Program-made: the position numbers and the translations under genes
The notes under the pieces: generated by a model
The model's database searches: none
What the model was told of the DNA's origin: nothing
What the model saw: the letters and a program-made list of their open reading frames with translations, nothing else
Shown here: one piece after another, positions 35,011 to 46,900 of the stretch
Numbering within the stretch: the first letter of the stretch is position 1
Layout of the letters: every line of letters begins with the position of its first letter
Source of the DNA: Scatophagus argus
Taxonomy: Eukaryota; Chordata; Actinopteri; Scatophagidae
Length of the DNA: 64,000 nt
NCBI RefSeq assembly: GCF_020382885.2
Contig: NC_058514.1
Span: 533,501 to 597,500 of the forward strand
Direction of reading: 5' to 3'

Positions 35011-36919
35011 TTTCTGTGGGCGACATGTCGGAGCTGAGAAGAAGAAGAAGAAGAAGAAGAAGCCTGCAAGCCGTCAGCAGCGGCTCGATTCTGTCTCCAC
35101 GATGATGAACTACATTACATGACGGCTGGTGCGGAAGATGTGCTGCTCTCCAGAGTCTGACCCATTTTAGTCTTTGTCCTCCGGAAGGGGGGAGGGATGG
35201 AGGCTGCGTCCCAGAGCCAAACGGCAGCGCACTTTTATTATTAACAGGCTCAAACAACACGAGTACGCCGAAATAAAAAGCTTATTCGTCCATTTGAACG
35301 GCTTGGCTTTTAAAGGAAACACCCGTTTAAATAAGCAGCTTACGGCCAGGCTCATCAATAATTGAAGAGACTGAACATGAACAATTAATCTGAAAGAAAA
35401 CCGCTTTTCAACCAGCCAAGGACCACAAACATCTACGTGCACGAAATGTACGGAGGCCCATTAATGCCAAGAGAAAACAAAAATATTTTCAGCTCGGAAG
35501 TCAGAAATGATCAAATGTTAAGCCAACATTTTTACGTTTGAGATGTATGAAAAATGTATGAAATGTTGATAATGACAGTATGAGATGGTAGACAGAGGTT
35601 ATGAAACGCACTAATTCAAAATAATGTGATCAGGTAGAAGTAACAAAAAGTGCTGGTGTGCCAAAGTATTATGAGATTTAAATCAAAAGTTATGGGAGGA
35701 GTCAGAGCTGGCTTTGCATCTGTCGTTCTCTCACATAAACTGCTACCACGAATTCATATTAACTGAATTATAAACCAGCTGGTGTAAAACTTGAAGTACA
35801 TGTGGGTGGCCATGCAGCATCATACCAGTGTGGCTGCGGCCCCCCCGGACACCCCTTAGCGGTGCCACTGAGTAGCGCTACTTAATCATGTATTATTCTG
35901 GTATTTGTTCCTGTAGTGGCATTAGTGGTGGAAACATTGACTGAAGTACTGCACAAAAGTACAATTTTGTTTGCTTCTGCACCACTGGAATTTCCCTTCT
36001 TGAGAGCAATTAAGATTAAAAGTACAGAATTACATTTTAAGGCAAACTAATGAGTGTATCATCCATGACACTAAATAACGACTTGATGTAAAATAACAAC
36101 GTAAAATATTAAAGTTAAATTGTCTAATATTGTCTCATGTTCACATTTCCAAATCCTGACTTAATACATGTATGATTAATTCAAATTGAACAGTCCTCAC
36201 AAGATAATGCCATATAATTAATGCACATTCATTATCTGGATGACATGACACAAAAAGTCACCATTTCAGTCACAACGCTGAGATAAGGTAAGAAAACAAT
36301 TGTAAATTATTTAACATGTATCAAATCAGACCAAATGTGCACTCATCTGCAGAAGAAAACTCTCCAACAAAGGCGTCACTGCCTCCTGTCTGAGCAGCCT
36401 GTCTCAGGGGGACAGCAGACTTTTTATTTATGTAAAATGTCTGACTTTTTAAGATACTGACGAAACAAAGAGCAGCCAGAAGTCAAATGTGGCCAGTGAA
36501 ACAATAAATCAGAGTTGACTAATGTGGCACAGTTACACTCGTAACTTTCCCATCAAGTTTTAAATCCATTCTAAGACTTTTTCTGTCTGCCACTAACAGG
36601 ACAAAAAATGAAGAATAACAAAAGTAAAAAATTCAATATTTACTTTAAGGTGAAGTCAAAGGCATGTGGTCGGTTATAAGGCTAAATCAGCTGTATGTCA
36701 AGTCAAACTTAAAAGGTCTCGTAAATCAAAATGAGACCAAGAATAGTCCAGATAAAAGTCACGAGTGATCACAAATCACACAAAGTCAAAAGTCTGACTT
36801 ACTTAACATCTCAAAACTTTGCCTAGGAAGTCAAATTTACTGACTGACTGAAAATCAGTAAGTTTTGATCTACGTGAATTTTGACTTGATAAATTAATAG
36901 TTAACACAACACGAGTTTC

Positions 36920-36925
36920 TTTAAT
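36920..36925 (-). terminator. Candidate polyadenylation signal for c11orf98 (ATTAAA)
   Basis: ATTAAA on the minus strand about 130 bp beyond the stop codon, a typical distance for a small gene. An AATAAA further on, near 36423, is an alternative. Confidence 0.35.
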
Positions 36926-37051
36926 CGTTCCTCAGATCGCCCACAGCAGAAAAACGTTCCTCCGGATGCAAATTACAATCGACCTTTCCGTTTGTTCGTA
37001 GACGCCACTCGATCGTGTTTCAGAGTCCACTTGAAACAGAATGTCATCCCT

Positions 37052-38840
37052 TCATTCGGCGTCTGCCATCTGGACGTCCTCCTCCGATACGGCGGCTTTT
37101 TTCCTCTTCTTGGTCGGAGCAGATGACGAGTCTTGTTTCTTCTTTGGTTGTGCTGCTACCACTTCAACTGATGGATAACATAAGACAACAGGAGAAACAG
37201 TTTCAGTGAAGTAAATTTAGTCGTCACAGAGCGTACGAGGCCTGAGAGTGAGCCGAACGAGAAGGAGGACAGCGTAGTCGTGTTCTCGCCGCCGCCAGTC
37301 AGGAGCCAAGCACTCATTCATTTTTGTGCTGTTGTACCTTCCATACTGGCCTTCTCCTGCTGCATGTGCTGCAGCTGTTTGAGCAGCTTTCGTTTCTTCT
37401 TTCCAGACAGGGTGATGTTGGCTCTTGGACTCGACCTGAAAGAAACACAAGTCAGACAAAGACGTGAAGCGTCTGAACACATCAGCGCTGCTCAGACATG
37501 CGTACATTGACAGTTTTAACTTGTGTGCTCATAAGATTCACTGATCACTAACTTTCTCTTTTTCAGGTGATGGGCGGTGATGAGACCCTGGTCGACCACC
37601 GCGCCGACTATCTGATGTTTCTTCCTCTTTTCTTTGCCCAGAACTCGTCGCCGCTTAAACAGATTCTTACCAAGTTCCTGACAACAAAATGAATAGGAGC
37701 AGGACGAATTACAGGAGAACATGACTTGTGCTGCACCGGAAAACAATACAAAGTGCAGTGTGAGCATCAGCCCAGCAGGGGGCAGACTAACAACACATCA
37801 GGAAACAGTTTGTTCATGTTAAACAAGTTATTTCTGACAGATAACTTCATGATGATTGTTCACAGCTCGGCTTGGATGACAACACAATCAGGACCACCAG
37901 GGACTTTTCCCTACTTAGTTAGCATTAAAGCCAATGTGTGAATAACAACATAAAGCAAAGTGAAAAAAGCTAAGCAAACAAGTAAGCAACAAAATAATTT
38001 TTCAGTGGATGTCAATAACATCCACTGAAAATTCTTCTGTACTCCTGGGGCCCATTTCAAGAAGGAGGTTCAACAAACTCTGAGTTCATTTACTCTTACT
38101 ATTCCGTTCCATTAATTAGTTGGTGCTGAGGAGAGAAACATCCCTGCAGAAACCCTAAAGCAGCCTCCTCATCTACAGGACCCTCAATAAAAGGACTTCA
38201 CATTTTAATAGTAATTACTGGGTCGTCCTGACTGAATGAGGAAATGAAGCAGCAGTTCTGCTCTTTAGGGGGAGGAAACAGACACAAACTCTGGCTTCAC
38301 TGGAGAAAACCTGCTCCAGACCAGGTTCCGTTCACATACTAAGTTACCGTGTTATACCGAGTAAAAGTTGCCTCTATGTCTTTATGTGTTTTCCCCCCTC
38401 ATTTTAGGCTTAACTTCCTCGGACTTTTCATTAAACCTGCTTTCTAAAAGGGGCCTTGGAGATGAAAATACTGACGTACTATTACTACATGAAACTGACA
38501 GAGTACTGCTGTACTTCCACTCCACGAACTTACAGAAAGCTAATCCACATGAAGCGTAGAACATCTGTGTGGAAAGGCTGTAAACTATGTTGAAAAGCTT
38601 AGACAAATAACAACATGAAGTAAACAACTCTTAAAGTAACGGTGTTTACGTTAGCTGTCCATGCTAGCTGCTAACAGTCCGGCTCTGCGGTCGTTTCCGT
38701 TTCTGTTAAAACTGACGACACAACATGAGCATAAGCGTCTTTCCTTCCTCTGCTTTCTGTCCCACGTCTCGACACGTCTCGACACGACACGAGTTTCTTA
38801 CTGTTTTCGGTCGGTTGATCTTCCCTCCCGGCGGAGCCAT
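37052..38840 (-). CDS. c11orf98: C11orf98 homolog, small basic protein, four exons
   Basis: Coding exons 38802-38840, 37553-37677, 37338-37435 and 37052-37167 give 378 nt, i.e. 125 aa and stop, with GT/AG introns and consistent phases. The N-terminus [13 protein letters not shown], the core [20 protein letters not shown], the [13 protein letters not shown] segment and the [17 protein letters not shown] helix match the conserved architecture of human C11orf98 as I know it. The C-terminus is acidic ([11 protein letters not shown]) after a lysine-rich KKRKKAA patch. The strongly basic composition suggests a nuclear or nucleolar, RNA-associated protein, but its molecular function is not established from sequence. 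The first coding exon is only 13 codons. The human gene is on chromosome 11q, so its position between 12p-type genes is a local synteny difference. Confidence 0.9.
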
Positions 38841-41800
38841 TCTGGTCTTCCCACATGGACAGAGAGAAATCTCTTCTTCTGCGCCTTCAATTCCCGGCAC
38901 TCTTCTTCTTCTTCTTCTTCTTTTCTTGAAAGGTGCATATCGCCACCTACCGTACTGGAGTGTGTAACTCAGGATGACTTGTTGTTCAGGTTACAATCTA
39001 AATCGATACAGCCAAACAAGAAAAAAACAAAAGCAATCATATCCTTTTCCACAGTCCTGTTTAAGAGAGCCTTACAGCATTCTTTCATTTCATCGTTTTG
39101 CCTAAGATCCCTTTCAAACTCCACGGTCGTTGTAATTCATATATTCCGTTTTTAAGATCCTTTCTTTCCCTTTCATATTTCTTTACATTTCATGATGGCA
39201 GGCTCAGCAGCTTTCTTCACATTTGTCCGTCATACATGTACCCATGAAGCTGAGGGTTGCTTTCAGTCCTGTGTGTCCTAATCGTGGCCTTGATGTCACG
39301 ACCTGCTCTCTTCTGCATTTCCCATTTCCCTTTCACTTTGATGGAGTTCTGAATGTTGTGGCAGTGCCTGCCTTTGGGGTTTGTATCCCCTTCAGGAGCG
39401 CAGCTCTTTACTGCCCCCCTCAGCTCCGCCCACTCATCACAACCACAAAGGGCTAAAGGCAGCAGAACCGCAGTATAAAAATACTTCATTACAAGTAAAG
39501 GTACTGCACTCAACATATCGCTTACACAAAAGTATACATTAGCAACAAAATGCTGATGAAATGTAAAGTTAAAGTAGTCATAATGCAGGCTGTTACAGGC
39601 CACTCTTATTATTGGATGTTATTTTATTATTATTATTGTCGTGATATTGGATATTATATATGGATATTGGATATTAATATGAAAGCAGTACTTTAATGTA
39701 CTTTAATGGTGGAACTAGTTTTAACTACTTCATATGCTTGTAGTACTTCGATCTGCAACAATGGGTCATCTTTAATAAACGGATCGTATGTTTTACATTT
39801 AAAATCTGAATTTCAAAAGTTACTCAAGTTCTTATTTTAATGTGGTAAAGTGAAAAGTACAAAATTTCTCTCTAACATGTGGTGGAGCAGAAGTGGATCG
39901 CAGGATGAAACGGAAATATTAAAGTGAACACAGAACACAGCTGGTCGAGTGTGGCCACCTAGTGGCCAAATGTGGCTACTAACGCTTTTGTAGACACTGT
40001 AGACTTTTCTTTATGTATTTTTAGTTTATTGTTGTATGAGTATTGCATTACTTTACATTATTAGAGCTTAGAGTTATACATCTGGCATGACTTTAATACT
40101 TTTGAGTATTTGAGTTTTATGACTCCACCTCAGAGGTGAATGTTTTTGCTGCACTCCATCAGTCTGGCAGCTTCAGTTCGTGTCCACATGTGTTGATGGT
40201 GAACGTGATAAAATGAAGGTGAAGTGCTCCTTTATGTGTTGGATGAGCTGAAGAGCACATGATCAAGAATCAAGAATCTGAGCTGAAACGCTGAAACGCC
40301 AACAGCAGTGAAGCGCAGCCCACGCTTTAACACAACAGAATTAAACAGTAACACGCTGACCGGAACAGTTCAGTGCTACATGAGTACTTTTACTGTCAGT
40401 ACTGCAAGTACATTTTGCTGATTATACTTTTACTTCATTGCCGTTTTCAGTGCAGGACTTGTACTCACAGTGGAGTGTTTTTACGTTGTACCTGTCTCGG
40501 CACATCTGGGCCTCGGACTGCAGCGGTTCTGCGCTCCAGCGGTCCAGGTTCAGCTCTAACCATTAGAGGGTTCTTGGCTGTAATTGGCTCATTTTTCCTG
40601 CTCCACATGAATGTCATCCGGCCTGAACTCGTCACGGAGAACAAAGCGTGTAATTTAATGATCTCTGACACGACATGAATGAAGTTCCTCTGAGGGTCTG
40701 GGATCAGTTTTGTTTTGGGCAGGATCTTTGGTGATTATTCAAGCTCTTTAATTGGAGGAGTTTCAACATTTCCTTTGATTTAAAGCCAGTCTGGAAATTA
40801 GGCCAAATGTCTTCTTTGTCATCTGAAGAAGAAAAGAGTTTCTGTGAGTTTTCAGACTTCCCTGCTGGAAAACGTTTCCCACGCGAGTTCTTCACAAGTC
40901 CTTTGTAATCTTCTTCTACCATTTGGTGCTTTGGTGCTGGAGACTGTGGCTCAGTAGGGAAACCCTGGCAGCAGGTTTGGCCCGGCGTCGACAGCCTGGG
41001 TCGGCCTGAGGTTCCGTGAGGGCCACGTGTTAACGTGATGAGGGTTAAAGTCTTCACACACCGTGACAAGACAACATGTTTAAGCTCCACATTCAAAGTT
41101 AACGTCACAGTTCACGTGAAGCTGTGACTGCACACGGCAAAAGTTTTTTACATTTACGTGAATGCAAACCTTCACACGTGAAAAGTGAACGTTCATGTTC
41201 ACTAGCGTAACAAAACGAGGTTAGCAGTTTTAAAAGAAAAGTCACGTTAGCACGTTAGCTCCTGCTGCACAGTTTGGTTTGATTTCATAACAGACGGAGC
41301 TGTGAACCGTCGGCTCCTCCGGGCTCTGAGGGCTTCTGGCTTTGAGCTGAGTGTTGAAGACTCGTTGCTGAGCTGCAGCTTGAGTCACAACACCAACACC
41401 AACACCAACCGTCCCGGCGCTCAGCTCTTCCCGCTCGCCAGCCTGCCGCCAAACCAAACTTGTCATGTTGTGAAGCCGCAGCGGTGGGAGTCACTTTAAC
41501 GACTCGTAGAGACGCCAAGTCCCTCTGGCTTCGTTCTTCAGCCTGGAGCTGCTGATCACCACTGAATTCTGGATGGAACTTTAAATGAGAGATGGCAATT
41601 TGTTGACACGTTTGGTTTATTGAGTGGAAAGTTGTAATTTACTTCTTTCCTGATGCGTGTGCACCGAGCTCTGAGCCGATGGGACAGTTTTCTGATTAGA
41701 TGTTAACTGGACCCGCAGAAGTACAGCAGAGGAAGGGGACGTGGTGTTGGGCTTTATGTGACCCGAATCTTTCAAATAGTTTGTCCCAAATCCCGCAGAA

Positions 41801-42744
41801 AGCGTGTGGTCACACGAGCGAGAGTCAGTGAAGGCAGCGTGGTGCTGTGAATGACTCGGCTTTGTCTGCGGCGATGTGCCACATTGTTCTCACACAGTCA
41901 CTTTCAGCCGCGGTTTGGTTAACTTGGTTACCAATACGTGACCAAAGTGACACCAACAGAGCTGCTCGGTCGGGGTCTTGAAAACGTTGTGCTGATGTTG
42001 TCCCACAGGAACATCTGGAGTCGCTCTGCTGCTCCTTCTAACTGCAGACCTCATCCTGAGCGGCTCGTCGTATTCGTTCCTAGCTGCTGCTGGTCACAGC
42101 ACATGACTGATGGCAGCGTGACGCTCTGACGTCGGCGGCTGACGGACCTGCTGAGTCATGCCTCTCAGCGCGTGGAAACGAGTTGCAGAGCAGCTTTGCT
42201 TTCTCTTTGGCTTCAGCTGCTTGTTTGCGACTCAGCCTGATGAAAGCAAACAAAAACTCCCTGGAAAAGTTTAAAGGGAACAAAAAGGCTGATTTGATGT
42301 CTCATTTTGTCTAAAGGCTTCCTGTTTACACTGATGTCCTGTGAAGAGGAGAATCTGCTGCCAGAGGACACAGAAATACTTTATCTTAAAAAGTTGGCAG
42401 ATTGATTAAAACTGAATATTCTAACTGTTGCATCTCTACTTTGAAGCCCGTCTGTCAGCCATTTTGACATTTTCCAGCTTTGCCTGCCAAAACCAACGAA
42501 AGCACTTTTAGATGAGTATGAAATAACCTTTTCAGCAGAATTTACTGTAAACTTACATTATGGGAAGTTTTGAATTTCAAATGAGGTGTAACTGAATATG
42601 ATCTGCGACTGAATGGGACCCAGGAGCAGAACCCATCTGCAGAGGAGGACTTGGTGAAGCAGCTTTACCGCCCCCTAGTGGCCAAACCTACACATCTTTA
42701 AGTTTCCACCACTTCACAAGGTTCCCGATGTGAAATGACAGCTG
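38841..42744. other. c11orf98-pthlh intergenic region
   Basis: No gene exon is recognised. The c11orf98 promoter side (about 38841-38960) holds a (CTT)n run at about 38904-38927. About 39.47-39.9 and 40.37-40.46 kb contain degenerate AGTACTTTTACT-type dispersed repeats. A CAACAC trinucleotide-type run lies at about 41391-41410. The rest is unremarkable. Confidence 0.5.
39470..40460. repeat. Cluster of AGTACTTTTACT-type dispersed repeat remnants
   Basis: Fragments such as AAATACTTCATTACAAGTAA, AGTACTTTAATGTACTTTAA and GAGTACTTTTACTGTCAGTA recur here. Related fragments are found at about 1560-1660, 34100-34240, 35930-36010, 43660-43730 and 63290-63390. They belong to a high-copy family widely present in percomorph genomes as far as I know. 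I assign no family name. Confidence 0.55.
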
Positions 42745-43938
42745 CTGTGAATTTGTGCGTTTTATTACCAATGAGAGGACGAGATGACGACAAGGACGCA
42801 GGACGCAGGAAGCAGGAAGCAGAGAGGAGGTTACTGTCAAATGTTTAATCTCTTCAGTACAGGGTGTTCATCTCAGTGCAAGTGCCAAAAACAACAATAT
42901 GGAGCCGTGTTTGGTTTATGTACAAATGTGAACTTTGGCATTGAGAAGCAGAGCGGGCAGTGGAGGAAACAGAGTGACAGTGAAGGCAGCAGGGGGGCCC
43001 AACACAAACGTGAGACAACAAAAACATCCGAACCAACAGCAGCAGAGAAACCGGGAAGAATCAGACTGAAAAGTAACACAGAATGACGACCGTCGTTTGT
43101 TCTTCATTTCAATCAACCACATTACAAGTCAGTTAACAAAATTAATGGTATATATATTTATATTTATATATCTAAAGTGCAATATGGTACAAAAATATAG
43201 AAGGTCAGCAGCACCTCGATACATTTACAAAATAAATACACCATTCAGACAAAATAAATTACAGCAAAAAATCTGACATAATTGGAATAAAAAAAAGAAA
43301 AAAAAGCAAGGATTCACAAAGATTAAAATCAGTTGCCTCACAGAACATCAAATAGGTTTTTTTTTAATCATATTCTGCTATTTATTCTGCTATATTTAGA
43401 ATATTTACAGACAATAAATATTTTCCAATTTCTTTCCAAACAATCACTATTACAGACGACTGTAACATGAGTATTTAGGAGTCCAGTCCAACCGTCCGAA
43501 GGGTTCTGAAAGGCAGAGCACAAACAGCTTTACATACAACAGTTTAAATATTTACATCGATGGATTAGATTAGACTAGACATCAAACTTTGTCCTGACGA
43601 TTTGATTGGTTGGTTTGTGTTTTCTATGGTGCAGCCGCTGGGTTACAGGTGGGATGCAACTCTGTATCTTTACGCAAGTACTCGAGAACAGTTTGGAGGT
43701 ACTTGTACTTCACTCGAGTAGTTTAATTTTCTGCTCTTTACACGTCCACTGCGCTGCTATCGCTGCAAAACCAACTCATTTCTGTTTGGCTCATTGTTTT
43801 TCATTGTTTTCATGTTTGGTTTGTTCCTGAAGATTAATTTGAGTAATAAATAAAAAAAGAATAAATTTGGCGGCTGCACAGCACATTTACCTGTGGACCC
43901 GCCCAGTGGCCTCACCTTTGTCAGAGACTGACAGCGTT
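42745..43938 (-). other. Probable pthlh 3' UTR with AU-rich elements
   Basis: The sequence beyond the pthlh stop is strongly AT-rich at about 43140-43460. On the minus strand it contains several ATTTA-type motifs, including TATTTATT near 43231-43238. An AATAAA lies at 42761-42766 and another possible one near 43381. AU-rich instability elements are known in PTHrP mRNAs. The UTR boundary is inferred. Confidence 0.5.
42761..42766 (-). terminator. Candidate polyadenylation signal for pthlh (AATAAA)
   Basis: Canonical AATAAA on the minus strand about 1.17 kb past the stop codon and past the AU-rich block. A nearer AATAAA at 43381-43386 could give a shorter form. Confidence 0.4.
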
Positions 43939-46900
43939 TTAAAGCAGCGCCCTCTGCAGGCCCAGCAGAGACCTCCACTCCAGGTGGAGTCCACTTCCCG
44001 GTTCTTCCTCCAGCCTCCATCCTAACGAACGCGCCCTCCTCTTCCTCTTCTCTCCTTCACGCCTTTTCCCAGACTTTCCTTTCTTCTTCTTCCTGCCGGC
44101 TGCTTTCAGCACGCCGTCTTTGTACGTCTGAGACTTGTTGGTCTCCTGCGGCAGGTTGGTGCCCTCCTCCTCCTCCAGCCTGAAGCTGATGGGGAGGTTC
44201 TTGGTTCCTCCGGGGGGTTTGGAGTGCAGGGTGCTGCCGGTGGTGCTCAGGTTGATGCCCAGGCCGGCCCCTGGCAGCCCGACGCCGGCGCCGCTGCTGC
44301 TCCCGCCCCCGCTGGTGACCCGGACCGGGAGGTCCCGGATCTCCGCTGTGTGGACTTCGTCCAAAAGCTCCTGCAGCCACATGCGGCGCTTAAAGTCCTG
44401 CAGGGCCCGGCCTTTGTCGTGCATCAGCTGGGCGTGGGTCACTGACCGCTTTCTGCAAACAAGCACACACAGTATTCACTTTCATTTTTACTTATTTCAT
44501 CTAAACATCAGCTCCTACTGAGAGCACAGAGCAGTAATTTATTACAAGAAGAGCATTTTTAATTCAGTAAAAATGTGTTTGAAATGCTTCTTTACAAGGA
44601 AAAAAGGTTTAAATGCAGGACAATGAAACAACAGGAGACGTGACGTCCTGAAACACACAGTGACCTCCTGCTCGCCTCACACTGTCACTCCACCCACCAG
44701 CAGGGGGCAGCACGAGCAAGAGAATGACGGGGAAGCAGTTCGACATGAACTCCCTGCTGCTTCTGGCCGCTGGAGCTCACTGTGTCTCCAGTGTTGTTAA
44801 AGCCGGACCAAAGACCCCCACCCCGCAGGTGCAGTTTCTGCTCCTCTGGTTCTCCTTTTGGTGGATCATGAATGCGATCGGGGCAGCTTTGGGTCTTCAG
44901 TTCTCACATCTGACAGATAAAAGTGAAGGTCTGACCTCGGCTCAGGTTCAGACCGTAAACTTTGGGTTCTGAGGCCCACATTACAGTCAGCAGGGTCCAC
45001 AGCACCACAGGATGTTCACGGACAGAGACAACAGAAAACACAAGAGTGTCACATTCACTGTCACCTGGGGTCGCCCGGGGTCTGACCCCAGCCCGGGGCC
45101 CGGGGTCTGACTCCGGCTCATGGTGCCCTGCCACACACAACACGACCACATGGTGGTGCTGTGTGCACTGCAGAAAACACTCAGCCTTTGGCTGAACTTG
45201 ACACCAAACTTCACCGAAATTGGTTGCATTTCTTGAAATGTCACGAATGTCACGATCGCCCTGAGGATAAAAGCGCCTGCCACGTGAACGCATCTCGATC
45301 CTGCAACTGAACGCGGACAACAGGGCTGAAGACGAGTGCTGACCTGCTTGTTGACTGACTGATTTTCTGACTGAAAGACTCTGGACTTTAAGTTCTGAGT
45401 CATGACAGAAGGATGAGTCAGCAGGAGAAGATCAGCGGCTGCTCCGACAGCTCTGACCTGTTGGCAGAAGACGGATTCGGGCTTTGCTTTGCCGCGGTGT
45501 CGTCTTACTCAGAGTCTTAACTCTTAGACAAACAGGGAGGCCGAGGGCCCGGCTCGAGGCCTGGGAACCGTCGAGCAGCAGCGCCGGCCAAACACTTCAG
45601 GTGTCTGAGCACACAAACACTCGGCTTCGACGGTAGGAACCGGCGGCTGGTCGGAGCGCAGCGCCGCCTCTCAGCTGTCACAGATTTTCCCATGATGCAC
45701 TGCCCCTGCCTCTGGAGAGGTCAGGTTTATGTGCAGGGCGTGCAGCTTGACGCAAATCATTCACGGTGCCATTTGCATTCATTTATAGAGGTTTCAAGGC
45801 GTCGAGACAGAAAAGGAAGAACTTCGGCTCCCCCACGGTGGAGGTGTGTTTTTCTGCTGAATAATAAGAATATCCTGAACAAAACTCTTCTCCCGAGCAC
45901 AGAGGGAGCCCCAGAGAGCAGCTTTTGTTTATACGCATACAGATATTTCCTGTAAATCCTGAGGAGAAGAAAGACTTTCGGCCCCCCGACAGGACGCGGC
46001 CTTTGAAAGCCGATCTGGTTCTGCTTTTACCTTTAAAAGAGGAGGAAAATGACCCTCATACATCCTGAGGTGGCAGCACTCCAACGCCCCTCCTCCTACC
46101 TGACGCTAACTGTTTCTGTCTGTGTGAGGAGGAGGAGGAGGAGGATGAGGAGGAGGAGGAGGAGTGAAGGCTGAGGAGTGAGGAGTCAGGAGTGAGGAGT
46201 GAGGAGTGAGGAGTGAGGAGGAGGAGTGAGGAGTGAGGAAGAGGAGGAGTGAGGAGGAGTGAGGAGTGAGGAGGAGGAGTGAGGAGGAAGAGGAGGAGGA
46301 AGAGGAGGAGTGAGGAGTGAGGAGGAGGAAGAGGAGGAGTGAGGAGTGAGGAGGAGGAGGAAGAGGAAGAGGAGGAGTGAGGAGGAAGAGGAGGAGTGAG
46401 GAGTGAGGAGTGAAGAGTGAGGAGTGAGGAGGAAGAGGAGGAAGAGGAGGAGGAAGAGGAGGAGGAGTGAGGAGTGAAGAGTGAGGAGTGAGGAGGAAGA
46501 GGAGGAAGAGGAGGAGGAGGAGTGAGGAGTGAGGAGGAGGAGGAGTGAGGAGGAAGAGGAGGAAGAGGAGGAGGAGGAGTGAGGAGTGAGGAAGAGGAGG
46601 AGGAGGAGTGAGGAGGAAGAGGAGGAGTGAGGAGTGAGGAGGAAGAGGAGGAGGAGGAGTGAGGAGTGAGGAAGAGGAGGAGGAAGAGGAGGAGTGAGGA
46701 GTGAGGAGTGAGGAAGAGGAGGAGTGAGGAGTGCGTCTCCTGAGGCTCTCCTGATGTCTGATGTTTGGTCTGGAGGTTTTCTCTTGATGAACGTTCTGCC
46801 AAAGCTGTAAATTCTTCAAAGTCTCTGAAGCTTCCTCACTAATCACTAATCACTAATCTGCTGTTGTTTCCCTGACTAATCAATAAGTGATCAGATCCAC

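Larger units (their letters stand above)
32405..37051. other. mansc1-c11orf98 intergenic region
   Basis: Apart from the possible mansc1 5' exon and GC-rich promoter described separately, I see no coding exon. About 35.4-37.0 kb is AT-rich and featureless. A 14-bp unit with the core CAGAGCCTCAT is repeated in tandem at about 33000-33037. Degenerate AGTAC-rich dispersed repeat copies lie near 34.1-34.2 and 35.9-36.0 kb. Confidence 0.5.

Noticed and set aside
46056..46846. Two overlapping minus-strand ORFs of about 250 codons made of Ser/Pro/Leu/Thr
   Set aside because: They are translations of the GAGGAGTGAGGA minisatellite inside the pthlh intron, with no complexity or start context.
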